Origin: Henckelia pumila
Lineage: Eukaryota > Streptophyta > Magnoliopsida > Lamiales > Gesneriaceae
Direction of reading: 5' to 3'
Length of the DNA: 64,000 nt
NCBI RefSeq assembly: GCF_033568475.1
Contig: NC_133121.1
Location: forward strand, 195,062,664-195,126,663
Positions 1 through 11,512 of the stretch are shown here, in pieces. The notes beneath the pieces are model-generated. The model had not been told where the DNA came from, made no database searches, and was given only the letters and a program-made list of their open reading frames with translations. Positions within the stretch are counted from its first letter, which is position 1; every line of letters starts with the position of its first letter. The position numbers and the translations under genes are program-made.

Positions 1-1617
1 AGAAGACAAGGATGTGTCTCCTAACTTCAAAATTTGAGAAATTGTGAATGGAGGAATCAGAGACTATCATGGAATATAATGGAAGATTGAAGAGCCTTGC
101 AAACGAAGCATCTGTTCTTGGTGATCCTATTTCGAACAAGAGACTTGTGTCCAAAGTGCTTCGTTCTGTCATGATTTCACACCAAATTTTGTGCTATAGA
201 TGAATCCAAAGATACATCTATAATGGGGTTGGGTGAGTTGACAAGTTCTCTTCGCACATATGAGATGGAGATGGAAGCCGAAGATGACTCCAAAGGTAAG
301 TCTATTGCGTTTCAAGTATTTAATGATGTTTACAATGATTTTTCTGAAGTTCAACAGGAAGTAAAGTAATCTGAACTTGAAGAAAATTTGATTGCCTTGA
401 TCTCAAAGAAATTCACTGATTATCTCAAGGTAATGAAAAAAAAGAAAGATGTGAAAAGTGCACAACCTTCGAAATTTCCTGAACTGTCTATTTCAGAGAA
501 GCCTCAAAAGCCAACTAATACTCGAGGACCTCGCCAAAGGTATGAAGGTATGATTCAGTCCTCAAGTAAAATTTTTTATAATGTTCAATGCAGGGAATGT
601 AAGGGATATGGACACTATGCATATGAGTGTGCCAATCGCCTTCGTAAAGTATGAATGTTTCTCTGAGTGATGATCATTCTGAAGAAGAACAAGAAAAGGT
701 TGAACAGGCAGATCTCATATCTTTTACTGCTTTGCTGGAAAGTAAGAAAAATTTTCAGATTAATCAACTCGGTGTTGGCTCCGGTGTTGCAACACCTGGA
801 CGCAACACAGTTCAAAAATATGTTTGCTTTGTTGCTTCTAACCTTGATAATTCCAGTGATCATGAAGAACATATAGCTGACGCTTACACTCTGGAGGGTA
901 TACAGAAACTCTATGAGGAGTTGTATTATGATTGGATCAAGAGAAATCAGTTGAACACAACTCTCACCAAAGAGAATACTGAATTAAAAGCTGTTGTGGC
1001 TGGAAGTCATCATGAGCAAGAAAGATCTGGAATTAGGGTTGTTGAATTCAGAACTTGAAAAGGCAAAAACAACTCTTGCTGGATTTAATTCAAGTTCAAT
1101 TAAACTTGATACTCTGTTGTCTATGGGTAAGAATGACAAGTTTGGACTTGGTTTTAAAGAAAGTGTTTTTGAAACTGGTGAATCTTCCAAAACACCAGTG
1201 TTTGTGAAGGAAGGGAGTGATTCCTTGAACCATCCTTCAACTGCATCTAAAGGTAAGAAACCTATTGTGGAGAAAATTTCTCCTGTTCCAAAGCCAAAAC
1301 AATGGAAGCGTCCTTTTGTGTGTCATTATTGTCTCAAACCTGGTCACATTAGGCCTTTCTATCGTAAGCTTAAGAATGACTATATTTTGTGGGAATCTAA
1401 GAAAGTGTTGCCCCCCGTGTTGCACAAAACCAAGCGCAACACTTGCAGAAAAAGGCCCACTGTGAAGAAAGTATGGACACAAAAATTTGATGTTAAAAGT
1501 TTTGTTATTTATACTTTCTTGAAAGCTAACACTACAGGTAATTGGTACTTTGATAGTGGAAGCTCTCGGCACATGACAGGTTTGAAAGATCACCAACGAT
1601 TAGTAACAATAGATTGA
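1..1617 (+). mobile_element. Ty1/copia gag-protease fragment (fossil)
   Basis: This is the gag part and the very start of the protease of a Ty1/copia retrotransposon, cut off at both ends. A first zinc knuckle (CRECKGYGHYAYEC) is encoded near 595-635. A coiled-coil stretch follows, then the copia-typical motif SIKLDTLLSMGKNDKFGLGF near 1100-1150. A second knuckle-like motif (CHYCLKPGH) lies near 1320-1350, and the copia protease entry motif WYFDSGSSRHMTG at about 1545-1578. RT, RNase H, integrase and LTRs are absent. The copy is broken, with a few breaks. The order gag, knuckle, WYFDSGSS fits copia and excludes Ty3. Confidence 0.85.
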
Positions 1618-2101
1618 GTTTTTTAATCACTAAAACATAATGTTTGAGATATGTTAATGCATTAAAAACATTAATCTCACCACTCGAAATTTATATGCAT
1701 TTAAGACGTAACAATTTATTCTATTGTTTTAATCACTGCAGAGATACCTGGAATCACATTTATGTTTGACAATTTCAACTGGTGTTTCCCAAATATGGTA
1801 TAATCGATCGAATATATCTTACAATGTGTGCAAATGACTAGTTTTATTTTTAAACAAAAATGTGTAAACACATTTTGGTTTTTTTTGGACAAGTACTTTG
1901 AAAACGTTTTTAGTGTTTTATAAGTAAAAATAACTTAAAGTATATGTTTGAACACGATTTTTGTAAAATACTTTTTAAAAATATTTTTAAAAAACATTTT
2001 TAGTATTTTATAAGGTTGTGTTTAATTTGAATGATTGATTGTGCAAGGATAAATTATTGTATGATTATTAAGCTAATTTGTAGGATATAGAGTAGTTATA
2101 G
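1618..2101. other. AT-rich intergenic stretch with MITE-like debris
   Basis: No gene is visible. The part at 1855-2015 has an A/T-rich motif (AAAGTATATGTTTGAACA, then runs of ATTTTTAAAAA) that recurs in direct orientation at about 14534-14620 on the other side of the MULE. It also recurs in degenerate inverted form near 14700-14830. It is probably an old MITE family; the ends could not be fixed. Confidence 0.4.
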
Positions 2102-2111
2102 ATAATTAATA

Positions 2112-2268
2112 GGGACAATTCCCAATTTGATCCCTCGTTTAGGTCTCCTTCCTAATTTGGTCATCCGTTTTTTTATTGACCCAATTTGGTCCTCCGATTT
2201 TTACCGTATTACTGAAATTGGTCCATCCGTCCAATTAAGCGTTAAATCTAACGGGGATGACCGGCTTA
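2112..2268 (+). repeat. Left TIR of the MULE, outer part
   Basis: About 157 bp that match the reverse complement of 13736-13898 at clear similarity, with interspersed substitutions. The inverted match resumes after the Athila element at 11513 and runs to about 11592, so the intact left TIR was about 240 bp. Confidence 0.8.
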
Positions 2269-3686
2269 TGATGGGCATGTTTGTGTTGCATATTTTATTA
2301 TCATTTTATTGTCGTTTGTGCGTGCATTCATTTGTTTTAATTAAGTTTTTGTTGGTTTTTTCATACATCGTGTCTACATTACACTCTCCCATGTTTATTT
2401 TATAGGACGTAGCGTTTTGTCGAGGAAAAGATGGAAAAGCTATTGCGCGAGAATGAATTACGGAGCAGCAATGATCAGAAAATCATATTTAATTTTATAT
2501 AAGTCCAAATCCAATCTTTACCGTCCAGAATAAAGTTCAAGATGTTTTAAAGCAGCTTTCCAAATTTCAGCTCAATCCGACGGCTAGATCTCCGAATATG
2601 AATTTTGCAAAATCGCTGCTCGCTGGGAGAAAAGTTGCTCGCTCGATCCGCAACATGTTGCGGATCGAGCGGCCAAAAAATATGAAAACAGTAGGTTCGG
2701 AAAAGTTGCTCGCTCGATCCGCAACATCTTGCCGATCGAGCGAGATGTGCTGTTCGGAAATATATTTGTAATTTAGGAATTTTTATTATTAAGGACTCTA
2801 GCCTTAATTAAAAGATATATCTCAAATTTTAGAGTCAGATTTTTTATGGAAAAGATATAGGAGACCCAGAGGAGGCTCAAGAACCATCTTGGCGGCTAGG
2901 TTTTATCTTTCTTGTTCTTTGATTTTAATTCTTCTTGTTTTTATTCTTGGTTGAGGAAGACGAACCCTTGAATTTATTTATCTTGTGAGATTCAGATTTT
3001 CATTGTTTGATTTTTATCGAGTATCAAGAGTTGTTCTGATTTATTTCATGCTTGTGTGTTTGATTATTAGATTGATCACCTGATAATTCTTTCGTACAAT
3101 CTACCGCTAAATTAGAATTCAAATCCGTAATTGTTTGAATCATCTGATTTGTGAAGCAACTATGATTAATATTTTCTGCTGTTGAATTTGTTAAATCGTA
3201 GGAACAACAATTGACTAGGCTAAATACAACTGCTGGTGTTTGTGTTGTCTAGCTTCATTAGTTTTACTCATTTGAATGCTACCGTGAATTTAAATCTAGA
3301 TTGCTATTATCGGGTTAATTTATTGGTAAGGGTTAATTTAGAATGTTGTTTTCTAATTAACTAAAATTAAGGTGAAACAGAAATTTGATTTCCAATGATG
3401 AATATTCGATGTGAATTAATTATTTTTAGAGAATCGATGATCGAGTGAATGATTTCAAGGGTGTAGTCGACTGATACCAAGTCTCGTTATTTTATTGATT
3501 TTCTTATTTTAATTCTTGCATAGTAATTCTAAAATTCCCAAATCCCCTTTTATTTATTTCAAGTATTTTTAAGAACACAAATAAATTTTACTTTCCTCGT
3601 GGGAACGATCCCTACTCTCGCTATTACATGTTATTTAGTTAATCTGAGTTGGGTTAATTTGGGCGCGACACGACTAAGCGTTACCA
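2269..3686 (+). repeat. 5' LTR of Athila element 1
   Basis: It starts TGATGGGCATG and ends GCGTTACCA, just before the primer binding site. It is 1418 bp and pairs with 10087-11507. It contains two GCTCGATC-type hairpins (2640-2671 and 2709-2744). Confidence 0.92.
2640..2744. repeat. Hairpin module in Athila LTR (two inverted repeats)
   Basis: 2640-2671 is a perfect 32-bp palindrome: the arm CGCTCGATCCGCAACA is followed directly by its reverse complement. 2709-2744 is a second hairpin with arms CTCGCTCGATC and GATCGAGCGAG around a 14-nt loop. The same pair lies at 10457-10488 and about 10525-10561 in the 3' LTR. Confidence 0.9.
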
Positions 3687-3691
3687 AATTT

Positions 3692-3704
3692 TGGCGCCGT
3701 TGCC
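3692..3704 (+). promoter_or_regulatory. Primer binding site, tRNA-Asp type
   Basis: TGGCGCCGTTGCC lies five bases after the LTR end. This is the usual Athila primer site. Confidence 0.85.
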
Positions 3705-3810
3705 AGGGAACGGTGTTAATTTTTTGTGTACTTTTTTGTTTTTTTGTTTTATTTAGTTCTGAATAATCTCACTCTCTTCTCTTTTCTTTGTTTTTAGTTC
3801 TCTCTAGTTC

Positions 3811-5330
3811 ATGCTTTCAGGAGATTTTGCTGAAGAAGATTTTCTCTACGATCCGGAAATTGAAAGAATTTTGCATAGGCAAAGGAGAGAACTTCGAAGG
3901 CAACAACAAGAGGCAGCTGCTCGAGCTGCTTTTCCAAGAGAAGAAGAAGAGATGGCTGCTAATGCGAACTTGAGTCTTAGACAATTGGCCACTCCTGATC
4001 CCAATCAACAACCCTTATGCATTACTTTTCCTACTTTAGAAAATAATGCAACTTTTGAGCTTAAGTCTGAATTAATTCACTTACTTCCCTCTTTTCATGG
4101 ACTTGCAGGTGAGGATCCCAACAAACACTTGATGGAGTTTCACGTGGTCTGCACGAGTATGAAACCCCATGGAGTGACAGAGGAACAGATTCAGCTGAGA
4201 GCCTTTCCTTTCTCTTTGAAGAGTGCTGCTAAGGATTGGCTATAGTACTTGCCCTCTGGCTCCATCACAACTTGGACGGAGATGAAAAGAACCTTCCTGG
4301 AGAAATACTTTCCAGCCTCTAGAGCTGCAAGGAAGGAAATCTATGGGATCAAGCAATACTCCGGGGAATCACTGCATGAATACTGGGAGCGGTTCAAGAA
4401 GCTTTGCGCTAGCTGTCCGCAGCATCAGATAAGTGAAAACCAATTGATCCAATTTTGCTATGAAGGTTTGTTACCTCATGACAGGAGCATGCTGGACGCA
4501 GCCAGTGGAGGAGTTTTTGTTGACAAAACTCCGATGCAAGCAAGAAATTTGATAGAGAATATGGCTGCAAATTCTCAACAATTTGGCACCATCAGGAACG
4601 AGCATCCACAAAGGAAGAACAACGAGGTAAATGTCTCTTCCCTTGAACAGCAATTACTTGAATTGACGACTCTTGTGTGTCAGATGGCTGTAGGGAATGG
4701 ACAACCTACAAAGGCGTGTGGAATTTGTGCTGCAATGGGACATGCTACTGATACATGTCCCACACTTCATGAAGAAGAAGTTGAATAGGTCAACGCTACT
4801 GGAGGATTTCGTGGACCACCCCAGCGAAAATATGATCCTTATTCCAACACATTCAATCCTGGTTGGAAGGATCATCCAAATCTGAGATATGGGAATCCTC
4901 AAGCTAATCAATCGGGGCCGCAAGAACCACCGCATAATAAAAATTATAGGCCGCCGTATCCTCAACAGCAACAGCAGAGACCTCAGATACCAACACCAGG
5001 TGAGTTCCTCGAAAATATAGTTAAGGAAATTTCCACTAACACTGCAGCTTTTCAATAGGATACCAGAACAAGTATCCAAAACATGAGAACCCAGATGGGA
5101 CAGCTCGCGACCGCCATTAATAAGTTAGAAGCACAGCACTCAAATGCTCTACCATCGCAAACAATTCCAAACCCAAGAGAAAACGCTAGTGAAATTACTC
5201 TAAGGAATGGGAAGGATTTGCAGATCAAGGAAAAAGAGGTAGAGGCTTCACCCAAGAAGAAACCACAAGAAGAGCCGAAGGCGACTGATGGAGAAGCATC
5301 CAAGGAAGAAGCGCCAAGAGGTAAGTTTCC
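3811..5330 (+). pseudogene. Athila gag region (fossil)
   Basis: Gag of the Athila lineage begins MLSGDFAEEDFLYDPEIER. It contains the conserved stretches QPLCITFPTLE and FHGLAGEDPNKHLMEF, then SLHEYWERFKKLCASCP of the retrotransposon gag domain. A zinc knuckle CGICAAMGHATDTC lies near 4717-4760, and Q/P-rich and coiled-coil-like sequence continues to about 5330. The region is broken in several places. Confidence 0.85.
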
Positions 5331-6402
5331 TCCCCTTTCTGAATATAAGTATGTCGCCCCTTTTCCCTTAGCGCTAAAAGAGTCTAGAAAAGATGAAGGG
5401 ATAAAGGACCTTTATGAAACTTTTCGTAGATGTGACTTAAATATTCCGTTGCTAGATGCTATTAAGCAGGTGCCTCGATACGCGAAGTTCTTGAAGGAAC
5501 TGTGCACAGCAAAGAGGAAACAGACATTGAAGGGCTGTCAAAAAGTGGAACTTGGTGAGAACGTATCTGCTGTGATCCAAAGGAAACTACCCGCAAAATG
5601 TAAGGATCCTGGTATGTTTTCTATCCCATGCACTATAGGGAATGTTAGACTTGAGAAGGCCATGCTAGATCTAGGAGCATCAATCAACGTTATGCCTTAT
5701 TCTATCTATGCTTCTTTGAAACTTGGTCCATTGAACAAAACTGGAATCTTGATTTAGTTAGCTGATAGGTCTAATGCATATCCTAGGGGAGTCGTAGAAG
5801 ATGTATTGGTGCAAGTGAATGAATTGGTGTTTCCTGCAGATTTTTATGTGCTAGACATGGAAAACGGTGATCATAATAGTCCTATTTTGTTAGGAAGACC
5901 ATTTTTGAAAACTTCAATGACAAAAATTGATGTTCACAATGACAAACTTACTATGGAATTCGATGGCGAAGTTGTGAAATTTAATATTTATGATGCCATG
6001 AAATTTCCTGACAGTGATGATTGTGTGTTTTCTGTTGATATTGTGGATTTCTTGGCACAAGAATATTGTGAGCATGCAGGAGAAGATGAGTTAGATGTGG
6101 CTATTACAGCACCCATTATGCAGACAGATGATGGGGTTCGATGCAGTCAAGAAGTGGAAGAGATTGAGAAACTTCTGAATAATTCGCCTGAGCTACCGCA
6201 GTCAGGTAATGTCTCTTACTTATCTTTGCCAATCTCTAATACTAGGCGCCTTCCATCTGTTTTGCAGGCGCCAGTGGTCGAACTGAAGATGCTTCCAAAC
6301 CATCTGAAGTATGTTTTCCTTGGTGAAGGAGAAACACTACCGGTTATCATCTCCAACAGTTTGGAAGTCGATCAAGAGGAGCAATTAATCAAGGTGTTAT
6401 AA
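5331..6402 (+). pseudogene. Athila aspartic protease region (fossil)
   Basis: The hydrophobic block FSIPCTIGNVRLEKAMLDLG with DLGASINVMPYSIYASLKLG is the retropepsin core of Athila elements; D of DLGAS would be the catalytic Asp. SPILLGRPFLKTS (about 5880-5915) is the flap-to-C-terminal block. The linker to RT follows. The region is broken. Confidence 0.85.
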
Positions 6403-7599
6403 GAGCACAAGACTACTATTGGATGGACCATAGCAGACATTAAGGGAATCAGCCCTTCCATATGCATGCACCGAATATTGATGGAGGAAGGAGCAAACCC
6501 TTCATGTCAGCCGCAACGCAAACTGAATCCACCAATGATGGAGGTGGTAAAGGCTGAAATTCTGAAGCTACTTGAAGTTGGGGTCATCTACCCAATTTTT
6601 GACAGTCAGTTGGTCAGTCCGGTTTAAGTGGTACCCAAGAAAACCGGAATTACTGTGGTAAAGAATAAGGATGATGAGATGGTTCCCACCCGTATTCAAA
6701 ATGGGTGGAGGGTTTGTATTGACTATAGGAAGCTGAACGCCGGAACCCGAAAGGACCACTTTCCTTTACCCTTTATTGATCAAATGATTGAAAGGTTAGT
6801 GTGTCATCCTTACTATTGTTTTCTGAATGGATATTCTGGTTATTTTCAGATTGCTATCGCGCCAGAGGATCAGGAAAAAACGACATTCACATGCCCGTTT
6901 GGCACCTTTGCATATAGACGGATGCCCTTTGGACTTTGCAATGCACCGGCCACTTTCCAACGGTGTATGGTTAGTATTTTTTCAGATTTTATTGAGCATA
7001 TCTTAGAAGTTTTCATGGATGACTTCACTGTCTATGGTGATTCCTTTGAAAACTGTCTATCTAACCTTGCACTTGTCCTTAAGAGGTGTGTCGAAACCAA
7101 CCTAGTTTTAAATTCTGAAAAATGTCATTTTATGGTTGGGCAAGGTGTGGTTTTGGGTCATGTTGTGTCATCTAAGGGAATAGAGGTAGATAGGGCTAAA
7201 ATTGATATCATTCAGTCTCTCCCTTATCCCACATGTGTGCGGGAAGTGCGTTCTTTCCTTGGCCATGCAGGTTTTTACAGGAGATACATTCAAGATTTTG
7301 CCAAGATCGCGTCCCCCATGTGCAAGCTCTTACAAAAAGATGTGTCATTCGAGTTTAATGAGTCATGCAAATCATCCTTTGACAAATTGAAGAACTCCTT
7401 GACATCTGCACCAATAATCCAACCACCGGATTGGAGCCAGCCGTTTGAAATTATGTGTGACGCTAGTGACTATGCCGTAGGAGCGGTATTGGGACAAAAA
7501 GTTGGGAAGGCATCGCACGCTATCTACTACGCTTCGCGCATTTTGAACGATGCCCAACGAAACTACTCACACTACTGCATTAATTGTTTATCTGATTGA
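6403..7599 (+). pseudogene. Athila reverse transcriptase and partial RNase H (fossil)
   Basis: RT motifs in order are WRVCIDYRKLNAGTRKDHFP, then FPLPFIDQMIERL, then MPFGLCNAPATFQRCM, then the active-site block FMDDFTVYGDSF near 7013-7045 with the two Asp residues. The thumb motif SFLGHAGFYRRYI comes next. RNase H begins with FEIMCDASDYAVGAVLGQ near 7445 and is cut off at about 7583, where LTR-tail sequence begins. The rest of RNase H and all integrase are missing. Confidence 0.9.
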
Positions 7600-7665
7600 G
7601 TCGGGTAATTTGGGCGTACACGATAAGCGTTACCAAATTTTGGCGCCGTTGCCGGGGAAAGACAT
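7583..7665 (+). repeat. Internal remnant of a second Athila LTR end with primer site
   Basis: The sequence changes from RNase H to the last ~55 bp of an Athila LTR (ending GCGTTACCA), then TGGCGCCGTTGCC at 7641-7653. The join lies in the shared string TTATCTGATT, which suggests recombination through short homology between two Athila copies. Confidence 0.75.
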
Positions 7666-7739
7666 TTAATTTATTTGTGTTTTTGTTTTTGTTTCTTTGT
7701 TTTTTTTATTCCTCCTAGTGTTACTCTGGTTTGTTCGTG

Positions 7740-8815
7740 CGTGCAGGTGAATCTTCGGAAGAAGAAGAGTTTTCATACGACCTAGAGATAGAAAGAATTT
7801 TGCATAGGCGAAGGAGGACTTTTATGGTGTAATACTTTGAGATGTCAAATCTACAAGTATTCACAAGTTTTACCCAGCAACACGGAGAGCCTTTCTACGC
7901 AGCATAGAAGAGATTCAATGATTTAGCAACCATCTTCCGGTAACATGATTTTTCTAAATATTCTCTCCTTACATATTTTTTTGATGGTTTGGATGCAGTG
8001 ACAAGAAAATGGGTAATTGATGGAGCTTTCACAATTGGTATTTCAATATTTTTCCGAGATGATGATACCATGAGACGTCTATTGGATGATATGGCCGAGT
8101 TTGACTATTACTGGTATTCGCAATCTCAATACCCAGATTTTACAGACCAACAATTCGAGCTTCAAAAGGAGAAGGGAAGTTGTTCGCAGTTGATCTTACA
8201 TCCGCTGGAAGATATCATGAGCAAGCTTGTGGCATCGACTGTGGAAACTATAGAAGATCTGAAAAAGTCTAGATGTGACCTTGTGGAGCACATGGAGAAT
8301 ATCAAGAGATCACTCGTCCATGAATACCGAGAACATGAAGTGAAGCAAGATACTCAAGCATTGACCAACCCAATTTGGTTTAATGATGATGACTCAGAGA
8401 ACCAGGATTGGGAGTGCAAATCAATTCCTGGTGAAGATTTAGAGGCGTTTGAGTCTTCTCTTCTTATTGAACCTTAGTCGGAAGATGTTCTGGAAGAAAT
8501 AGCATATGATGGAAATATGTTACCACTTGAGTTTGAGGATGACGGAGTTCAAGATTCTATCGATATGAGCTCATCGATAGTATTATCATACACACATTCC
8601 CAAGATCCTTCCTTTCCATTCGTACCAGTCTCACAAGATGTTAGCTTCCAAGTCTTTTCCCATGTTTATCAGCTACTTTGGAGTGTTGTTGCGGTGACGA
8701 GCTTTAAATGTTTATATTTGGCCAAGCTTGAGGGCTTATGGAACCAAGACCCGTTTGTGGTGTCAAATGACACTTATTTTGGGTGTCAGCCGCTCTTTGA
8801 GCAGTGCTTCTGAGA
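7740..8815 (+). pseudogene. Gag-like fragment from a second Athila-type copy (fossil)
   Basis: The stretch after 7740 repeats the gag start (SSEEEEF, then a motif like YDLEIERILHRR). A different gag core follows: a FTQQHGEPFY-like motif, then DAVTRKWVIDGAFTIG. An acidic, coiled-coil-rich open frame at 7989-8477 contains VETIEDLKKSRCDLVEHMEN. I do not recognise the product of the later part (to 8813). It is inferred to be the gag tail of a divergent, possibly non-autonomous Athila relative. It is broken. Confidence 0.6.
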
Positions 8816-8888
8816 GTCAAGCTGAAGACTGAAAATCAAGCGCTGGCTGGGAGGCAACCCAGTGTTTTTTTTTTCTTTATTTCATTTT

Positions 8889-8919
<31 letters not shown>

Positions 8920-10069
8920 GTTTTTGTTTTTCTTTGTTTTCAGGAGCCTAGCCGCCCCATCTGCGTCCAATTTTCATTAGGAGTCTTCCATTATTCATCC
9001 TGAGGCCAAAGAGGACGACAACGCCAACACTTGAACCAGGAGAGTTCTGTTTTAATTTTGCATCTCGTTATCATTTTGTTATTTGTGTTGTGTGTTGTGT
9101 TTTTAGTGCTAGAGCATTGAGGGCAATGCTTTAGATAAGTGTGGGGGGGTGCATTCAGTGTTTTGTTGTTTGTTTTGCATTATGTTTGTTGCGTACTTGC
9201 ATATAGTTTGTAAATTGTTTCATGAGTGTTTTGTGTGCATAAGTAAAGGATGGTTTCTACCCTTTCTAGCCTATGATGAGATAGTTGAAAAATGATGATT
9301 TTTTAACTATTTTAACTCTTGATCAGATTTGAGAAACCGTAGGTTGTTTGTTGAATATTTTTAAGCACACATGTTTAACCAGTGAAGTGTAGCGATGTAT
9401 TAGATATCGTGGATGTCTGTTGGACTATTGCACGACAATAGGTGGGTTGTGGATCTTGATTGTGTTCTATGAATTTTGATGAGACTCTAGTAAGACACTT
9501 ATGATCTTGGGCGCACCTAGAAAAAATAAATAATAAATTTTATACAACTCCATCCGGGCCTAGAAAGGATTGAAATCCTAATCCTAAAAGATTAAATTCA
9601 AGGCTAAGTATGCGGATTAAATGGGGTTGATGCTCCATCTGGGCTATAGACGAGGGGATTGAAATTCTAATCCTGTCTTAGTTATAGCTAAGTATGCTGG
9701 TAATTATTGGGGCTAAAGCAATACCGGGTGCAAAATCCGGAGGTGCGTAATTATTCTCAAGAAAGTTGTGTTGTGTTGAATGATTGTTGGGAGGAGAGTT
9801 CTTGATGGTGAGGCTTGCACTGAATTGTTATAGGTCGGCAAACAGTTCTGAAACTTTGTTCTTTTGAAGTTGCATGTAACTGGGGTATCATGGCACACAC
9901 ACACGTTCTCTTTCGCTGAAGGTGTATCATTGATGATTGAGAGTCGCTATGAACTTATTTTTAGATGAAAGTGGTTTTTTCTGAGGCTATCTTAAGCATG
10001 ATCATCCTTACTTATGTGTTTCTTCTGTTTCATTTTGTTTTTGTATACTTGCTCGAGGGCGAGCAAGGA
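8816..10069 (+). other. Athila 3' untranslated region
   Basis: No coding frame is supported. The motif GCTGGCTGGGAGGCAACCC at 8842-8860 is a hallmark downstream of Athila coding regions and recurs inverted at about 39783-39805. A decoy polypurine tract (AAGTGTGGGGGGG) lies near 9139. 9530-9720 holds two copies of a degenerate module built of CCATCCGGGC, a GATTGAAATCCTAATCC-like block and a GCTAAGTATGCGGATTAAAT-like block. Confidence 0.7.
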
Positions 10070-10086
10070 TTAAGTGTGGGGGTATT
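10070..10086 (+). promoter_or_regulatory. Polypurine tract of Athila element 1
   Basis: AAGTGTGGGGGTATT directly precedes the 3' LTR. The preceding CTCGAGGGCGAGCAAGGATT is conserved in both Athila clusters of the window. Confidence 0.8.
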
Positions 10087-11507
10087 TGATGGGCATGTTT
10101 GTGTTGCATATTTTATTATCATTTTATTGTCGTTTGTGCGTGCATTCATTTGTTTTAATTAAGTTTTTGTTGGTTTTTTCATACATCGTGTCTACATTAT
10201 ACTCTCCCATGTTTATTGTATAGGACGTAGCGTTTTGTCGAGGAAAAGATGGAAAATCTATTGCGCGAGAATGAATTACGGAGCAGCAATGATCAGAAAA
10301 TCATATTTAATTTTTAGAATTCCAAATCCAATCTCTACCGTCCAGAATAAATTTTAAGATGTTTTAAAATAGCTGTCCAAATTTCAGCTCAATCCGACGG
10401 CTAGATCTCTGGATATGAATTTTGCAAAATCGCTGCTTGCTAGGAGAAAAGTTGCTCGCTCGATCCGCAACATGTTGCGGATCGAGCGGCCAAAAAATAT
10501 GAAAACAGTAGGTTCGGAAAAGTTACTCGCTTGATCCGCAACATCTTGCCGATCGAGCGAGATGTGCTGTTTGGGAAAATATTTGTAATTTAGGAATTTT
10601 TATTATTAAGGACTCTAGCCTTAATTAAAAGATATATCTCGAATTTTAGAGTCAGATTTTTGATGGAGAAGATATAGAAGACGCAGAGGAGGCTCAAGAA
10701 CCATCTTGGCGGCTAGGTTTTATCTTTCTTGTTCTTGGATTTTAATTCTTCTTGTTTTTATTCTTGGTTGAGGAAGACGAACCCTTGAATTTATTTATCT
10801 TGTGAGATTCAGATTTTCATTGTTTGATTTTTATCGAGTATCAAGAGTTGTTCTGATTTATTTCATGCTTGTGTGTTTGATTATTAGATTGATCACCTGA
10901 TAATTCTTTCGTACAATCTACCGCTAAATTAGAATTCAAATCCGTAATTGTTTGAATCATCTGATTTGTGAAGCAACTATGATTAATATTTTCTGCTGTT
11001 GAATTTGTTAAATCGTAGGAACAACAATTGACTAGGCTAAATACAACCGCTGGTGTTTGTGTTGTCTAGCTTCATTAGTTTTACTCATTTGAATGCTACC
11101 GTGAATTTAAATCTAGATTGCTGTTATCGGGTTAATTTATTGGTAAGGGTTAATTTAGAATGCTGTTTTCTAATTAACTAAAATTAAGGTGAAACAGGAA
11201 TTTGATTTTCGATGATGAATATTCGATGTGAATTAATTATTTTTAGAGAATCGATGATCGAGTGAATGATTTCAAGGGTGTAGTCGACCGATACCAAGTC
11301 TCGTTATTTTATTGATTTTCTTATTTTAATTCTTGCATAGTAGTTAATTCTAAAATTCCCAAATCCCCTTTTATTTATTTCAAGTATTTTTAAGAACACA
11401 AATAAATTTCACTTTCCTCGTGGGAACGATCCCTACTCTCGCTACTACATGTTATTTAGTTAATCTGAGTTGGGTTTATTTGGGCGCGACACGACTAAGC
11501 GTTACCA
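10087..11507 (+). repeat. 3' LTR of Athila element 1
   Basis: 1421 bp, starting TGATGGGCATG and ending GCGTTACCA, followed by the target duplication GCTTA (11508-11512). It carries the same two hairpins as the 5' LTR. Confidence 0.92.
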
Positions 11508-11512
11508 GCTTA

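Larger units (their letters stand above)
2269..11507 (+). mobile_element. Athila-type Ty3 LTR retrotransposon (broken, chimeric inside)
   Basis: The 9.24-kb element has two LTRs (2269-3686 and 10087-11507) and a 5-bp target duplication GCTTA at 2264-2268 and 11508-11512. The primer site TGGCGCCGTTGCC at 3692-3704 is the tRNA-Asp type used by Athila. Inside are gag, protease, RT and part of RNase H; integrase is missing. From about 7583 a second LTR tail, primer site and gag-like segment follow, so two Athila copies are fused. By eye the LTRs differ at roughly 35-45 of about 1420 positions (near 3%). That suggests insertion about one to two million years ago with usual plant rates (inference). 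The element has many breaks and cannot act on its own. Confidence 0.9.

Noticed and set aside
2127-2405. Open frame of 92 codons at the MULE/LTR border
   Set aside because: It crosses the insertion joint between MULE TIR and Athila LTR, so it is a chance frame.
9713-10162. Small frames in the Athila 3' UTR
   Set aside because: They lie across the repeated module and polypurine tract, which are noncoding in this lineage.
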